From Phymorhynchus buccinoides (Eukaryota; Mollusca; Gastropoda; Neogastropoda; Raphitomidae): a stretch of 64,000 nucleotides of DNA. How positions within the stretch are numbered: the stretch's first letter is position 1; every line of letters begins with the position of its first letter. The stretch covers positions 12,338,879 to 12,402,878 of the forward strand of contig CM065713.1 in NCBI GenBank assembly GCA_017654935.2. Direction: 5' to 3'. This document shows positions 24,707-37,465 of the stretch, in pieces. The notes beneath the pieces are model-generated. The model worked only from the letters and a program-made list of their open reading frames with translations, was not told the origin of the DNA and searched no databases. The position numbers were made by a program, and so were the translations under genes.

Positions 24707-26950
24707 TTTACCCCGTAAACATTACGGCAAAATCGGGATGGTAAACAGGTCTGCTTTGCCCTACAAACATAGGGCGCCACCCCAACCCTTGTCGCCCCGG
24801 CCCTCACCCCTGTTATATTACACTACCATCCCCATCCCCACCCACCCGTACGATTTCCCCTGCCCTGTGTGGTATTCCAGTTGTGCCCCGCGGATGATAG
24901 CAAAATGTAGTAGCCTGTACCAAGAGACTCTAAAAGGGTAACTCTGAAGAGTTTCGCCGAGCCGGGCTGATAGAGTTATCGTTAATGGGGTAGTTACACC
25001 ATTCACAGTGGCGGGCTATCCAAAGACTCTGACTGGAATTTGAACGGAGAATTCAACTGGACAGAGGGGGGGTTCGGTGAAGTGGGAGCGGGTCTATCAA
25101 CGGTTTTTAATCTAATATGTGTCACGTTTCAAAGGGAGCATGTGTGCAGTGTGTTCTGTCCTCACTACACCGGATGTTAGTCCTTTTTTTTTTTTCTAGT
25201 GTTCTTTGGGGGGGGGTGCCTGTACTGTACTCTTGCCTGTCCTCTCTCTCATGTATTTCTGTGATCCGTCTGTCTGTCCTGTCTGTCTGTCTCCTCTCTA
25301 TTTGCACCTGTGTGTGTTCGAACACACCACATAGATCACATAGGTATGCATGTTTTGGTATAGTTGTATAGGAGTATGCTGTATGTTTTGTGTGATGGGC
25401 GAGTACGTGAACGAGCGTGCTTCTGTTTGAGCTTGAATTTTTTTCGCATGTGTGTCGTGTCAATTTACTGTGAACATGCCTGTTGTGTATTTTATCTATT
25501 CTGTTTTGTATGCGTATTTTTTACTTTCTTTTTTGTTGTCCCCTCGAACCAGAGATTTTTCCTTGTTATTTGGCTTTTCTTTTCAAAAAAAGAAGAAGAA
25601 GAGGGCATGGTGTAAAGAAGCTTGAGCTTATCCGTTTACCCTCATTAAACATTCGCATTCGTATTCGTATTCTCTCTCTCTCATATCAACTGTTTTGCTA
25701 CCTTTGTGTTCAGCTCTGTATGTGTATACCTTGCCATGTTTCTGTTCTGTGTTTAGTATATATTATATATATAATAATTCGTTGAGTGGGGGGGCTACAC
25801 CTGTTGCAAGAGTGAATGCCCTTGGTGGGTGGGGGAAGATGGTTTGAGTACTGACCAAATAAGGGCATAACTCTCACCAATAACCCTATTTGAGGCCACT
25901 TAATGGCTGCCTTTTTTGCAAGAGTGAATATGCCCTTGTGGATACTGATCAACAAGGGCTTAACTCTTGCCGTCAAGGGCATTAATAACCCCTAGTTGCA
26001 GTGGCCAATAGAGGACAGAACAGGAAGAATAGGCGTTTGCCTAAATCTTCCTTTACCCCGTAAACATTACGGCAAAATCGGGATGGTAAACAGGTCTGCT
26101 TGCCCTCACATCCACCCCAACCCTTGCGCCCCGGCCTCACCCCTGTTATACTATACTACCATCCCCATCCCCACCCACCCGTACATTCCCCTGCCCCTTG
26201 TATTCCAGTTGTGCCCCGCGGATGATAGCAAAATGTAGTAGCCTGTACCAAAGACTCTAAAAGGGTAAGATGGAATACTTAAGAGTTACGGCGAGCCGGG
26301 CTGTTATAGTTATCGTTAGTGGGTAGTTACACCATTTACCCCCCACTCATCTCCCCCCCCACTCCCCCCCCCCCCCCCCCCCCCACGTGGGCGTCGGCTA
26401 TCCAAAGAACTCAGACTGGAAATTTGAACGGATAATTCAACTGGCCTATCAATGATGTTTTTTAACGTGTCGTGCTAGTGTCACGTTCAAAAGGGACATA
26501 ACCAGTGTTTCTGTCCTCACTACTCATATAGGGAAAAGAGACCGGATGTTAGTCTTTTTTTCCCAGTGTCTTTGCCTGTACTACCTGCCTCTCTCTCATG
26601 TTGTCTGTGACCGTCTGTCTGTCTGTCTCTCTCTCTCTATCTATTGTGCACCTGTGTGTTTCGAACACAACCATGAGAGACTAGGTATGCATGTTTTGGT
26701 GTAGTTATAGGATATGCTGTATATTTATGTGTGTGTGAGAGGGGAGAGGGGGGGGGGGGGCGAGGGGGTTTTATTTTTTTTGAACGAGCCTCTCGTTTGA
26801 GCTTGAATTGTTTTTCGCATGTTCTTCAATTTACTGTGAACATGCCTGTTGTTATTTTGAATTTCTTTTTTATGCATTTTATACTTTCTTTTTGTTCTTC
26901 TTTTCCTGTTATTTGGCTTTTCTTTTTCCCCTCGAGGGCATGGTGTAAAG
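24707..26950. repeat. Tandem duplication of a ~1.2-kb non-coding unit (copy B)
   Basis: Two units begin TTACCCCGTAAACATTACGG at about 24710 and 26054. Both retain the internal GTTATCGTTA...CCGGATGTTAGTC segment that the first unit of contig A has lost. The first unit has many small odd insertions (for example around 25060-25090, 25205-25220 and 25555-25610) compared with contig A. A C-rich run interrupts the second at about 26340-26385. Nothing here codes. Confidence 0.65.
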
Positions 26951-29900
26951 ACGCTTAAGCAAATGTGACGTGTCACTGAGACCATTGGCCAAGGATTACA
27001 GGCCTCCACGGGTCCTCAGTAGTTCAATCCCATGCTCCTATGCCAAAGTTAGGAAATGTGTCTACTGAGACCATTGGCCAAGGATTACAGGCCTCCACAG
27101 GTCCACAGTAGTTCAAACACATGAAGGACGTTAGCAAATGTGACTACTGAGACCATTGGCCAAGGATTACAGGCCTCCACAGGTTCTCAATAGTTCAATC
27201 CCATGCTCCTATGCCAAACGTTAGGAAATGTGTCTAGATACTGAGACCATTGGCCAAGGATTACAGGCCTCCACGGGTTCTCATTAGTTCAATCCTACGC
27301 CAGACGTTAGGAAATATATCTATTGAGACCATTGGCCAGGGATTACAGGCCTCCACAGGTCCTCAGTAGTTCAAACCCATGAAGGACGTTAGGAAATGTT
27401 CCTACTAAGACCACTGGCCAAGGATTACAGGCCTCCACAGGTCCTCAGTAGTTCGAACCCATGAAGGACGTTAGGAAATGTGACTACTAAGACCACTGGC
27501 CAAGGATTACAGGCCTCCACGGGTTCTCAGTAGTTCAATCCTATGACAGACGTTACGAAATGTGCCTAATGAGACCATTGGCCAAGGATTACAGGCCTCC
27601 ACGGGTTCTCAGTAGTTCAATCCTATGCCAGACGTTAGGAAATGTGCCTACTGAGACCATTGGCCAAGGATTACAGGCCTCCACGGGTTCTCAGTAGTTC
27701 AATCCTATTCCAGACGTTAGGAAATGTGCCTACTAAGACCATTGGCCAAGGATTACAGGCCTCCACAGGTCATCAGTAGTTCAATCCTATGCCAGACGTT
27801 AGGAAATGTGCCTACTGAGACCATTGGCCAGGGATTACAGGCCTCCACAGGTTCTCAGTAGTCAACTCACATCAGTTAGGAAACGTCCTAAGACCATGGC
27901 CAAGGTTACAGGCCTCCACAGGTTCTCAGTAAGTTCAATCCTATGACAGTTACGAAATGTGCCTAAGACCATTGGCCAAGGATTACAGGCCTCCACGGGT
28001 TCTCAGTAGTTCAATCCTATGACAGACGTTAGGAAATGTGCCTACTGAGACCATTGGCCAAGGATTACAGGCCTCCACAGGTCAACAGTAGTTCAAACAC
28101 ATGAAGGACGTTAGGAAATGTGACTACTGAGACCATTGGCCAAGGATTACAGGCCTCCACGGGTTCTCAGTAGTTCAATCCGTGGCGCAGGAGTGCCAGT
28201 TGACACAAGGAAATGTAGCGGCAAGGCCAATACTAAGACCATTGGCCAAGGATTACAGGCCTCCACAGGTCCACAGTAGTTCAAACACATGAAGGACGTT
28301 AGGAAATGTGCCTACTGAGACCATTGGCCAAGGATTACAGGCCTCCACAGGTCCTCAGTAGTTCAAACACATGAAGGATGTTAGGAAATGTGTCTACTAA
28401 GACCATTGGCCAAGGATTACAGGCCTCCACGGGTTCTAAATAGTTCAATCCTATGCCAGACGTTAGGAAATGTGCCTACTGAGACCATTGGCCAAGGACT
28501 TTACAGGCCTCCACAGGTCCACAGTAGTTCTGAAACCCATGAAGTTGACGTTAGGAAATGTGCCTACTGAGACCATTGGCCAAAGATTACAGGCCTCCAC
28601 TGGGTTCTCAGTAGTTCAATCCTATGCCAGTTAGGAAATGTGACTACTAAGACCATTGGCCAAGGATTACAGGCCTCCACGGGTCCTCAGTAGTTCAAAC
28701 CATGAACGATGTTAGGAAATGTGCCTACTGAGACCATTGGCCAAGGATTACAGGCCTCCACAGGTTCTCAGTAGTTCAAATCCATGAAGGACTTTAGGAA
28801 ATGTGCCTACTGAGACCATTGGCCAAGGATTACAGGCCTCCACAGGTCCACGCGGGGTCGGCTGTTCGAATACAGTGTAAACCCATGAAGGACGTTAGAA
28901 AATGTGTCTACTGAGACCATTGGCCAAGGATTACAGGCCTCCACGGGTCTCTAAGTAGTTCGCCTGAGATCCCATTACAGGCTCCTATGCCAAACACGTT
29001 CGAAAATGTCTTACTGAGACCATTGGCCAAGGATTACAGGCCTCCACGGGTCCTCAAGTAGTTCAAACTCCTATGCCAGACATTAGGAAATGTGTCTACT
29101 TGAGACCATTGGCCAAGGATTACAGGCCTCCATGGGTCCTAAGTAGTTCAAACCCATGAAGGATGTTAGGAAATGTGTCTACTGAGACCATTGGCCATGG
29201 ATTACAGGCCTCCACAGTTCATCAGTAGTTCAAACGCATGCTGGACGTTAAGAAATGTCTACTCAGTACTGAGACCATTGGCCAAGGATTACAGGCCTCC
29301 ACGGGTTCTTAGTTAGTTCAATGCAATCCTATGCCAGAAGATAGGAAATGTGCCTACTCAGTAGATCATTGGCCAAGGATTACAGGCCTCCACAGGTCCT
29401 CAGTAGTTCAAACACATGAAGGACGTTAGGAAATGTGACTACTGAGACCATTGGCCAAAGATTACAGGCCTCCACAGGTTCTCAATAGTTCAATCCCATG
29501 CTCCTATGCCAAGACGTTAGGAAAATGTGACTACTGAGACCATTGGCCAAGGATTACAGGCCTCCACGGGTTCTCATTAGTTCAATCCTACGCCAGACGT
29601 TAGGAAATGTATCTACTGAGACCATTGGCCAAGGATTACAGGCCTCCACAGGTCCTCAGTAGTTCAAACCCATGAAGGACGTTAGGAAATGTGCCTACTG
29701 AGACCATTGGCCAAGGATTCCAGGCCTCCACTGGTCCACAGTAGTTCAGAACACATGAAGGACGTTAGGAAATGTGCCTACTGAGACCATTGGCCAAGGA
29801 TTACAGGCCTCCACAGGTCCTCAGTAGTTCAAACCCATGAAGGACGTTAGGAAATGTGCCTACTAAGACCACTGGCCAAGGATTACAGGCCTCCACAGGT

Positions 29901-32209
29901 CCTCAGTAGTTCGAACCCATGAAGGACGTTAGGAAATGTGCCTACTGAGACCATTGGCCAAGGATTACAGGCCTCCACAGGTCCTCAGTAGTTCAAACAT
30001 GAAGGACGTTAGGAAATGTGCCTACTGAGACCATTGGCCAAGGATTACAGGCCTCCACAGGTCCTCAGTAGTTCAAACCATGAAGGACGTTAGGAAATGT
30101 GCCTACTGAGACCATTGGCCAAGGATTACAGGCCTCCACGGGTTCTCAGTAGTTCAATCCTATGCCAGACGTTAGGAAATGTATGCCTACTGAGACCATT
30201 GGCCAAGGATTACAGGCCTCCACAGGCCCTCAGTAGTTCAATAACACATATGCCAGACGTTAGGAAATGTGCCTACTGAGACCATTGGCCAAGGATTACA
30301 GGCCTCCACGGGTTCTCAGTAGTTCAATCCTATGCCAGTTAGGAAATGTGACTACTAAGACCATTGGCCAAGGATTACAGGCCTCCACAGGTTCTCAGTA
30401 GTTCAATCCTATGACAGACGTTAGGAAATGTGCCTACTGAGACCATTGGCCAAGGATTACAGGCCTCCACGGGTCCTCAGTAGTTCAAGCCTATGAAGAA
30501 CGTTAGGAAATGTGCCTACTAAGACCATTGGCCAAGGATTACAGGCCTCCACAGGTTCTCAGTAGTTCAATCCTATGCCAGACGTTAGGAAATGTGCCTA
30601 CTAAGACCATTGGCCAAGGATTACAGGCCTCCACAGGTCCTCAGTAGTTCAAACCCATGAAGGACGTTAGGAAATGTGCCTACTGAGACCATTGGCCAAG
30701 GATTACAGGCCTCCACAGGTTCTCAGTAGTTCAAACCCATGAAGGACGTTAGGAAATGTGCCTACTGAGACCATTGGCCAAGGATTACAGGCCTCCACAG
30801 GTCCTCAGTAGTTCAAACCCATGAAGGACGTTAGGAAATGTGACTACTAAGACCACTGGCCAAGGATTACAGGCCTCCACGGGTTCTCAGTAGTTCAATC
30901 CTATGCCAGACGTTAGGAAATGTGCCTACTGAGACCATTGGCCAAGGATTACAGGCCTCCACAGGCCCTCAGTAGTTCAATCCTATGCCAGACGTTAGGA
31001 AATGTGCCTACTGAGACCATTGGCCAAGGATTACAGGCCTCCACGGGTTCTCAGTAGTTCAATCCTATGCCAGACGTTAGGAAATGTGCCTACTGAGACC
31101 ATTGGCCAAGGATTACAGGCCTCCACAGGTTCTCAGTAGTTCAATCCTATGCCAGACGTTAGGAAATGTGCCTACTGAGACCATTGGCCAAGGATTACAG
31201 GCCTCCACGGGTCCTCAGTAGTTCAATCCTATGCCAGACGTTAGGAAATGTGACTACTGAGACCATTGGCCAAGGATTACAGGCCTCCACGGGTTCTCAG
31301 TAGTTCAATCCTATGCCAGACGTTAGGAAATGTGCCTACTGAGACCATTGGCCAAGGATTACAGGCCTCCACGGGTTCTCATAGTTCAATCCTGCCAGAC
31401 GTTAGGAAACTGAGACCATTGGCCAAGGATTACAGGCCTCCACAGGTCCACAGTAGTTCAAACACATGAAGGACGTTAGGAAATGTGCCTACTGAGACCA
31501 TTGGCCAAGGATTACAGGCCTCCACGGGTTCTCAGTAGTTCAATCCTATGCCAGACGTTAGGAAATGTGACTACTGAGACCATTGGCCAAGGATTACAGG
31601 CCTCCACAGGTCCACAGTAGTTCAAACACATGAAGGACGTTAGGAAATAAGCCTACTGAGACCATTGGCCAAGGATTACAGGCCTCCACGGGTTCTCAGT
31701 AGTTCAATCCTATGCCAGTTAGGAAATGTGACTACTAAGACCATTGGCCAAGGATTACAGGCCTCCACGGGTTCTCAATAGTTCAATCCTATGCCAGACG
31801 TTAGGAAATGTGTCTACTGAGACCATTGGCCAAGGATTACAGGCCTCCACAGGTCCACAGTAGTTCAAACACATGAAGGACGTTAGGAAATGTGCCTACT
31901 GAGACCATTGGCCAAGGATTACAGGCCTCCACGGGTTCTCAGTAGTTCAATCCTAGGACAGTTAGGAAATGTGACTACTAAGACCATTGGCCAAGGATTA
32001 CAGGCCTCCACGGGTTCTCAGTAGTTCAATCCAATGCCTCATGTGCCTACTAAGACCATGTTAGGAAAGGCCCCCATGGGTCCTAAGTAGTTAAGACCAA
32101 TGCTCCTATGCCAAACACTAGGAGAGTTCTAAGACCATTGGCCAAGGATTACAGGCCTCCACAGGTTCACAGTAGGAAGGACGTTAGGAAATGTGCCTAC
32201 TGAGACCAT

Positions 32210-33090
32210 TGGCCAAGGATTACAGGCCTCCACAGGTCCACAGTAGTTCAAACACATGAAGGACATTGGGACATGTGCCTACTGAGACCATTGGCCAAGG
32301 ATTACAGGCCTCCACGGGTCCACAGTAGTGTAAACCCATAAGGACGTTAGGAAATGTGCCTACTGAGACCATTGGCCAAGGATTACAGGGCTCCATGGGT
32401 CCTAAGTAGTTCAATCCCATGCTCCTATGCCAAACACTAGGAAATGTGTCTTCTGAGACCATTGGCCAAGGATTACAGGCCTCCACGGGAGCTCAATAGA
32501 TCAACCCTATGCCAGACATTCGGAAATGTGTCTACTTAGACCATTGGCCAAGGACTACAGGCCTCCATGGGTCCTAAGTAGTTCAAACCCATGAAGGATG
32601 TTAGGAAATGTGTCTACTGAGACCATTGCCGATTGGCCATGGATTACAGGCCTCCACAGTTCATCAGTAGTTCAAACGCATGCTGGACGTTAAGAAATGT
32701 CTACTCAGTACTGAGACCATTGGCCAAGGATTACAGGCCTCCACGGGTTCTTAGTTGTTCAATGCAATCCTATGCCAGAAGATCGGAAATGTGCCTACTC
32801 AGATCATTGGCCAAGGATTACAGGCCTCCACAGTAGTTCAAACACATGAAGGACGTTAGCAAATGTGACTACTGAGACCATTGGCCAAGGATTACAGGCC
32901 TCCACAGGTTCTCAATAGTTCAATCCCATGCTCCTATGCCAAACGTTAGGAAATGTGTCTAGATACTGAGACCATTGGCCAAGGATTACAGGCCTCCACG
33001 GGTTCTCATTAGTTCAATCCTACGCCAGACGTTAGGAAATATATCTATTGAGACCATTGGCCAGGGATTACAGGCCTCCACAGGTCCTCA
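32210..33090. repeat. Higher-order repeat block in satellite array B, first
   Basis: It carries the ordered variant set of 14730-15540, including TTACAGGGCTCCATGGG, GGGAGCTCAATAGATC and CATTGCCGATTGGCC. It is preceded by a locally scrambled stretch at 32030-32130. Confidence 0.75.
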
Positions 33091-33659
33091 GTAGTTCAAA
33101 CACATGAAGGACGTTAGGATGTGCCTACTGAGACCATTGGCGTTAGGAAATGTGCCTACTGAGACCATTGGCCAAGGATTACAGGCCTCCACAGGTCCTC
33201 AGTAGTTCAAACCCATGAAGGACGTTAGGAAATGTGACTACTAAGACCACTGGCCAAGGATTACAGGCCTCCACGGGTTCTCAGTAGTTCAATCCTATGA
33301 CAGACGTTACGAAATGTGCCTACTGAGACCATTGGCCAAGGATTACAGGCCTCCACAGGTCCTCAGTAGTTCAATCCTATGCCAGACGTTAGGAAATGTG
33401 CCTACTGAGACCATTGGCCAAGGATTACAGGCCTCCACGGGTTCTCAGTAGTTCAATCCTATGCCAGTTAGGAAATGTGACTACTAAGACCATTGGCCAA
33501 GGAATACAGGCCTCCACGGGTTCTCAGTAGTTCAATCCTATGCCAGACGTTAGGAAATGTGCCTACTGAGACCATTGGCCAAGGATTACAGGCCTCCACA
33601 GGTCCACAGTAGTTCAAACACATGAAGGACATTGGGAAATGTGCCTACTGAGACCATTG

Positions 33660-34440
33660 GCCAAGGATTACAGGCCTCCACAGGTCCACAGTAGTGTAAA
33701 CCCATGAAGGACGTTAGGAAATGTGCCTACTGAGACCATTGGCCAAGGATTACAGGCCTCCATGGGTCCTAAGTAGTTCAATCCCATGCTCCTATGCCAA
33801 ACACTAGGAAATGTGTCTTCTGAGACCATTGGCCAAGGATTACAGGCCTCCACGGGTGCTCAATAGTTCAACCCTATGCCAGACGTTCGGAAATGTGTCT
33901 ACTTAGACCATTGGCCAAGGACTACAGACCTCCACGGGTCCTAAGTAGTTCAAATCCATGAAGGATGTTAGGAAATGTGTCTACTGAGACCATTGCCGAT
34001 TGGCCATGGATTACAGGCCTCCACAGTTCATCAGTAGTTCAAACGCATGCTGGACGTTAAGAAATGTCTACTCAGTACTGAGACCATTGGCCAAGGATTA
34101 CAGGCCTCCACGGGTTCTTAGTTGTTCAATGCAATCCTATGCCAGAAGTTCGGAAATGTGCCTACTCAGATCATTGGCCAAGGATTACAAGCCTCCACAG
34201 TAGTTCAAACACATGAAGGACGTTAGCAAATGTGACTACTGAGACCATTGGCCAAGGATTACAGGCCTCCACAGGTTCTCAATAGTTCAATCCCATGCTC
34301 CTATGCCAAACGTTAGGAAATGTGTCTAGATACTGAGACCATTGGCCAAGGATTACAGGCCTCCACGGGTTCTCATTAGTTCAACCCTACCCCAGACGTT
34401 AGGAAATATATCTATTGAGACCATTGGCCAGGGATTACAG
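33660..34440. repeat. Higher-order repeat block in satellite array B, second
   Basis: This is the counterpart of 16080-16870, with GGGTGCTCAATAGTTC and the CCGATTGGCC variant. From here to the array end the two arrays are nearly identical. Confidence 0.75.
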
Positions 34441-35010
34441 GCCTCCACAGTAGTTCAAACACAAGAAGGACGTTAGGAAATGTGTCTACTGAGACAATTG
34501 GCCAAGGATTACAGGCCTCCACAGGTCCTTAGTAGTTCAATCCTATGCCAGACGTTAGGAAATGTGCCTACTGAGACCATTGGCCAAGGATTACAGGCCT
34601 CCACAGGTCCACAGTAGTTCAAACACATGAAGGACATTAGGAAATGTGTCTACTGAGAACATTGGCCAAGGATTACAGGCCTCCACAGGTCCACAGTAGT
34701 GTAAACCCATGAAGGACGTTAGGAAATGTGTCTACTGAGACCACTGGCCAAGGATTACAGGCCTCCACAGGTCCTCAGTAGTTCAAACCCATGAAGGATG
34801 TTAGGAAATGTGTCTACTTAGACCATTGGCCAAGGATTACAGGCCTCCACGGGTCCTCAGTAGTTCAAACCCATGAGGGATGTTAGGAAATGTGTCTACT
34901 GAGACCATTGGCCAAGGACTACAGGCCTCCATGGGTCCTAAGTAGTTCAATCCTATGAAGGATGTTAGGAAATGTGTCTACTTAGACCATTGGCCAAGGA
35001 TTACAGGCCT

Positions 35011-35170
35011 ACCAGCTGCCGTGGTGTAGTGGTTAGCCAACGATCTTGAAAGGAACACTTTCCCAGCATTGTGAACAATGTCTAAGCAGATAGAAAAACT
35101 ATGGCTGACACAGATATACGCGTTTTCTCGCAAAACGACACCAGGATAAAGAATGAGAATTCAGTCCAAT
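35011..35170 (+). mobile_element. tRNA-like SINE head fragment (copy B)
   Basis: Same sequence as 17421-17580, with box A TGGTGTAGTGG starting at about 35021. No box B is seen. Confidence 0.45.
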
Positions 35171-35263
35171 TACTCTTGACAACTTGCGGTGCATCGTTCG
35201 TCTGCTAAGTGGTCAGTTGAAACGGGAAAGTGGGGGAAGGGGGTAAGGTGGAGTAGGTGCTGA

Positions 35264-35752
35264 GCGATGTTTCTCAAGTGTAAAAGTGCTGCTTCTGCGA
35301 TCTATTTTGAGTATGGTCTTGCTGCTCAGGGCAGTTTTTGGCAGCTGTCAGGACTTGTAAGGACCTTGAGGTGAATGTAAGCACTTGTAAGGCCTTACTT
35401 GGAGATTTCACTTGGTCGACTTATAAGGACTGGTAAGGCCCCTACGAAACCCTGGGCCTGTATTCACGTTGAGATAGCATGAGACTTAGCATGATGCTAA
35501 CTTAGAAGCTCTTCCAATGTCCTATAGGATTTAATAGGACTTTTGGAAGAGCTTCTAAGTTAGCATGATGCTAAGTCTCATGCTATCACAACGTGAATAC
35601 AGGTCCTAGAGAATGAGAGAGCGAGAGAGAGAGAGAGAAAAGGAAAAAATAAAGATGAAAAAAAATTATAATTTTTTTTTCGCCACTCTGACAAGGATAG
35701 TGTAATTCCAAAAAGACAGCGGTGAGACAGACAGACAAAATTTCTTAGTTAG
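35264..35752. other. ~490-bp segment absent from contig A
   Basis: Contig A joins GGAGTAGGTGCTG directly to CATGGCGCATCTACG (about 17675). Contig B has about 490 bp between the same flanks, holding a third palindromic MITE and simple GA-rich sequence. It is either an insertion in B or a deletion in A. Confidence 0.7.
35451..35606. mobile_element. Palindromic hairpin MITE, copy 3 (loop inverted)
   Basis: It has the same CCTGGGCCTGTATTCACG arm as copies 1 and 2. The loop reads ATGTCCTATAGGATTTAATA here, the reverse complement of the loop in copies 1 and 2. It lies in the segment missing from contig A, so it is an independent insertion. Confidence 0.75.
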
Positions 35753-35860
35753 GCGCATAACGGCAGCATGGCGCATCTACGCTCATGTGACAGGAAACTG
35801 TCTGAGCGAACGAAGAAGAAGAAGACAGACAGAGACAGACAGACAGACAAACGTTCTGAC

Positions 35861-35973
35861 CTGGTGACCCCCAAAAAGGCGACCTCGGAGTTGTTGTAGT
35901 TGTTGACCAGCGACAAACCGAAGCCCTGAAGCTGCAGGTTGATCTCTTGCTCCACCTGTTCTAGTTCTCCTGC
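35861..35973 (-). CDS. VPS13A: VPS13A-like exon (GLGLSLVN segment), contig B
   Basis: Translates to AGELEQVEQEINLQLQGF then GLSLVNNYNNSEVAFLGVT, bounded by the acceptor TTTTCCCAG and donor GTCAGA. It has 113 nt, entering in phase 0 and leaving in phase 2. The upstream exon at 46381-46503 ends in phase 0, so the join ...AASAQE|AGELEQ... keeps frame. Family members continue with TSS-VWE, which fits the phase 2 end (AG + one base). The downstream exon is not in this contig. The start of this exon, with its splice acceptor, is copied about 22 times into the preceding intron. Confidence 0.85.
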
Positions 35974-37319
35974 CTGGGAAAATAACACACACACAAAACT
36001 AATAATAATAATAATAATAAATCAAGCTTCTACAGCGCTCTTCAATTATAAAACATCATCCTCAAGAGCGCTTTACAAATATTACGAGTGAATAACAATT
36101 TTTTTTAAATACACCTGTTCTACTTCTCCTGCCTGGGAAAACAACACATACACACACAAATAATAGTAAATAAAGCTTCAACAGCGCTCTTCAATGATAA
36201 ACAAAATCATCCTCAGAGCGCTTTACAAATATTACGAGTGAATATAAAAAAAAATGTTTTTTTAAATGCACCTGTTCTAGTTCTGCTTGGGAAAACAACA
36301 CACACACACACAAAAATAATAATAATAAATAAAGCTTCTACAGCGCTCTTCAATTAAAAAACATCCTCAAGAGCGCTTTACAAATATTACGAGCGAATAA
36401 AACAAAAATTGTAAATACACCTGTTCTAGTTCTCCTGCCTGGGAAAATAACACACAAAAATAATAATAATAATAATAATAATAATTATAAAGCTTCTATA
36501 GCGCTCGTTGATGATAAAATAAAATAAAAATCATCCTCAGAGCGCTTTACAAATATTATGAGTGAATAAAAAATAAAAATAAAAAATAAAAATACACCTG
36601 TTCTAGTTCTCCTGCCTGGGAAAATAAGACACACACACACACACACCTTTTCTAGCTCTCCTGCCTGGGGAAATAACACACACACACACACACCTGTTCT
36701 AGCTCTCCTGCCTGGGAAAACAACACACACACACACCTGTTCTAGCTCTCCTGCCTGGGAAAACAACACACACACACCTGTTCTAGCTCTCCTGCCTGGG
36801 AAAACAACACACACACACACACACCTGTTCTAGTTCTCCTGCCTGGGAAAACAACACACACACACCTGTTCTAGCTCTCCTGCCTGGGAAAACAACACAC
36901 ACACACCTGTTCTAGTTCTCCTGCCTGGGAAAACAACACACACACACACACCTGTTCTAGTTCTCCTGCCTGGGAAAACAACACACACACACACACCTGT
37001 TCTAGTTCTCCTGCCTGGGGAAACAACACACACACACACACACACCTGTTCTAGCTCTCCTGCCTGGGAAAACAACACACACACACCTGTTCTAGTTCTC
37101 CTGCCTGGGAAAACAACACACACACACCTGTTCTAGTTCTCCTGCCTGGGAAAACAACACACACACACCTGTTCTAGCTCTCCTGCCTGGGAAAACACAC
37201 ACACACACACACACCTGTTCTAGTTCTCCTGCCTGGGAAAACAACACACACACACCTGTTCTAGTTCTCCTGCCTGGGAAAATAACACACACACACCTGT
37301 TCTAGTTCTCCTGCCTGGG

Positions 37320-37397
<78 letters not shown>

Positions 37398-37423
37398 GTT
37401 CTAGTTCTCCTGCCTGGGAAAAC

Positions 37424-37465
<42 letters not shown>

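Larger units (their letters stand above)
26951..35010. repeat. ~82-bp satellite array, copy B (8.06 kb)
   Basis: About 100 units of the family seen at 6361-17420, with the same flanks on both sides. It is 3.0 kb shorter, close to the 3.13 kb spacing of the first two higher-order blocks in array A. Two higher-order blocks are present (32210-33090 and 33660-34440). Units between 27860 and 29400 carry many unusual short insertions. Confidence 0.95.
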
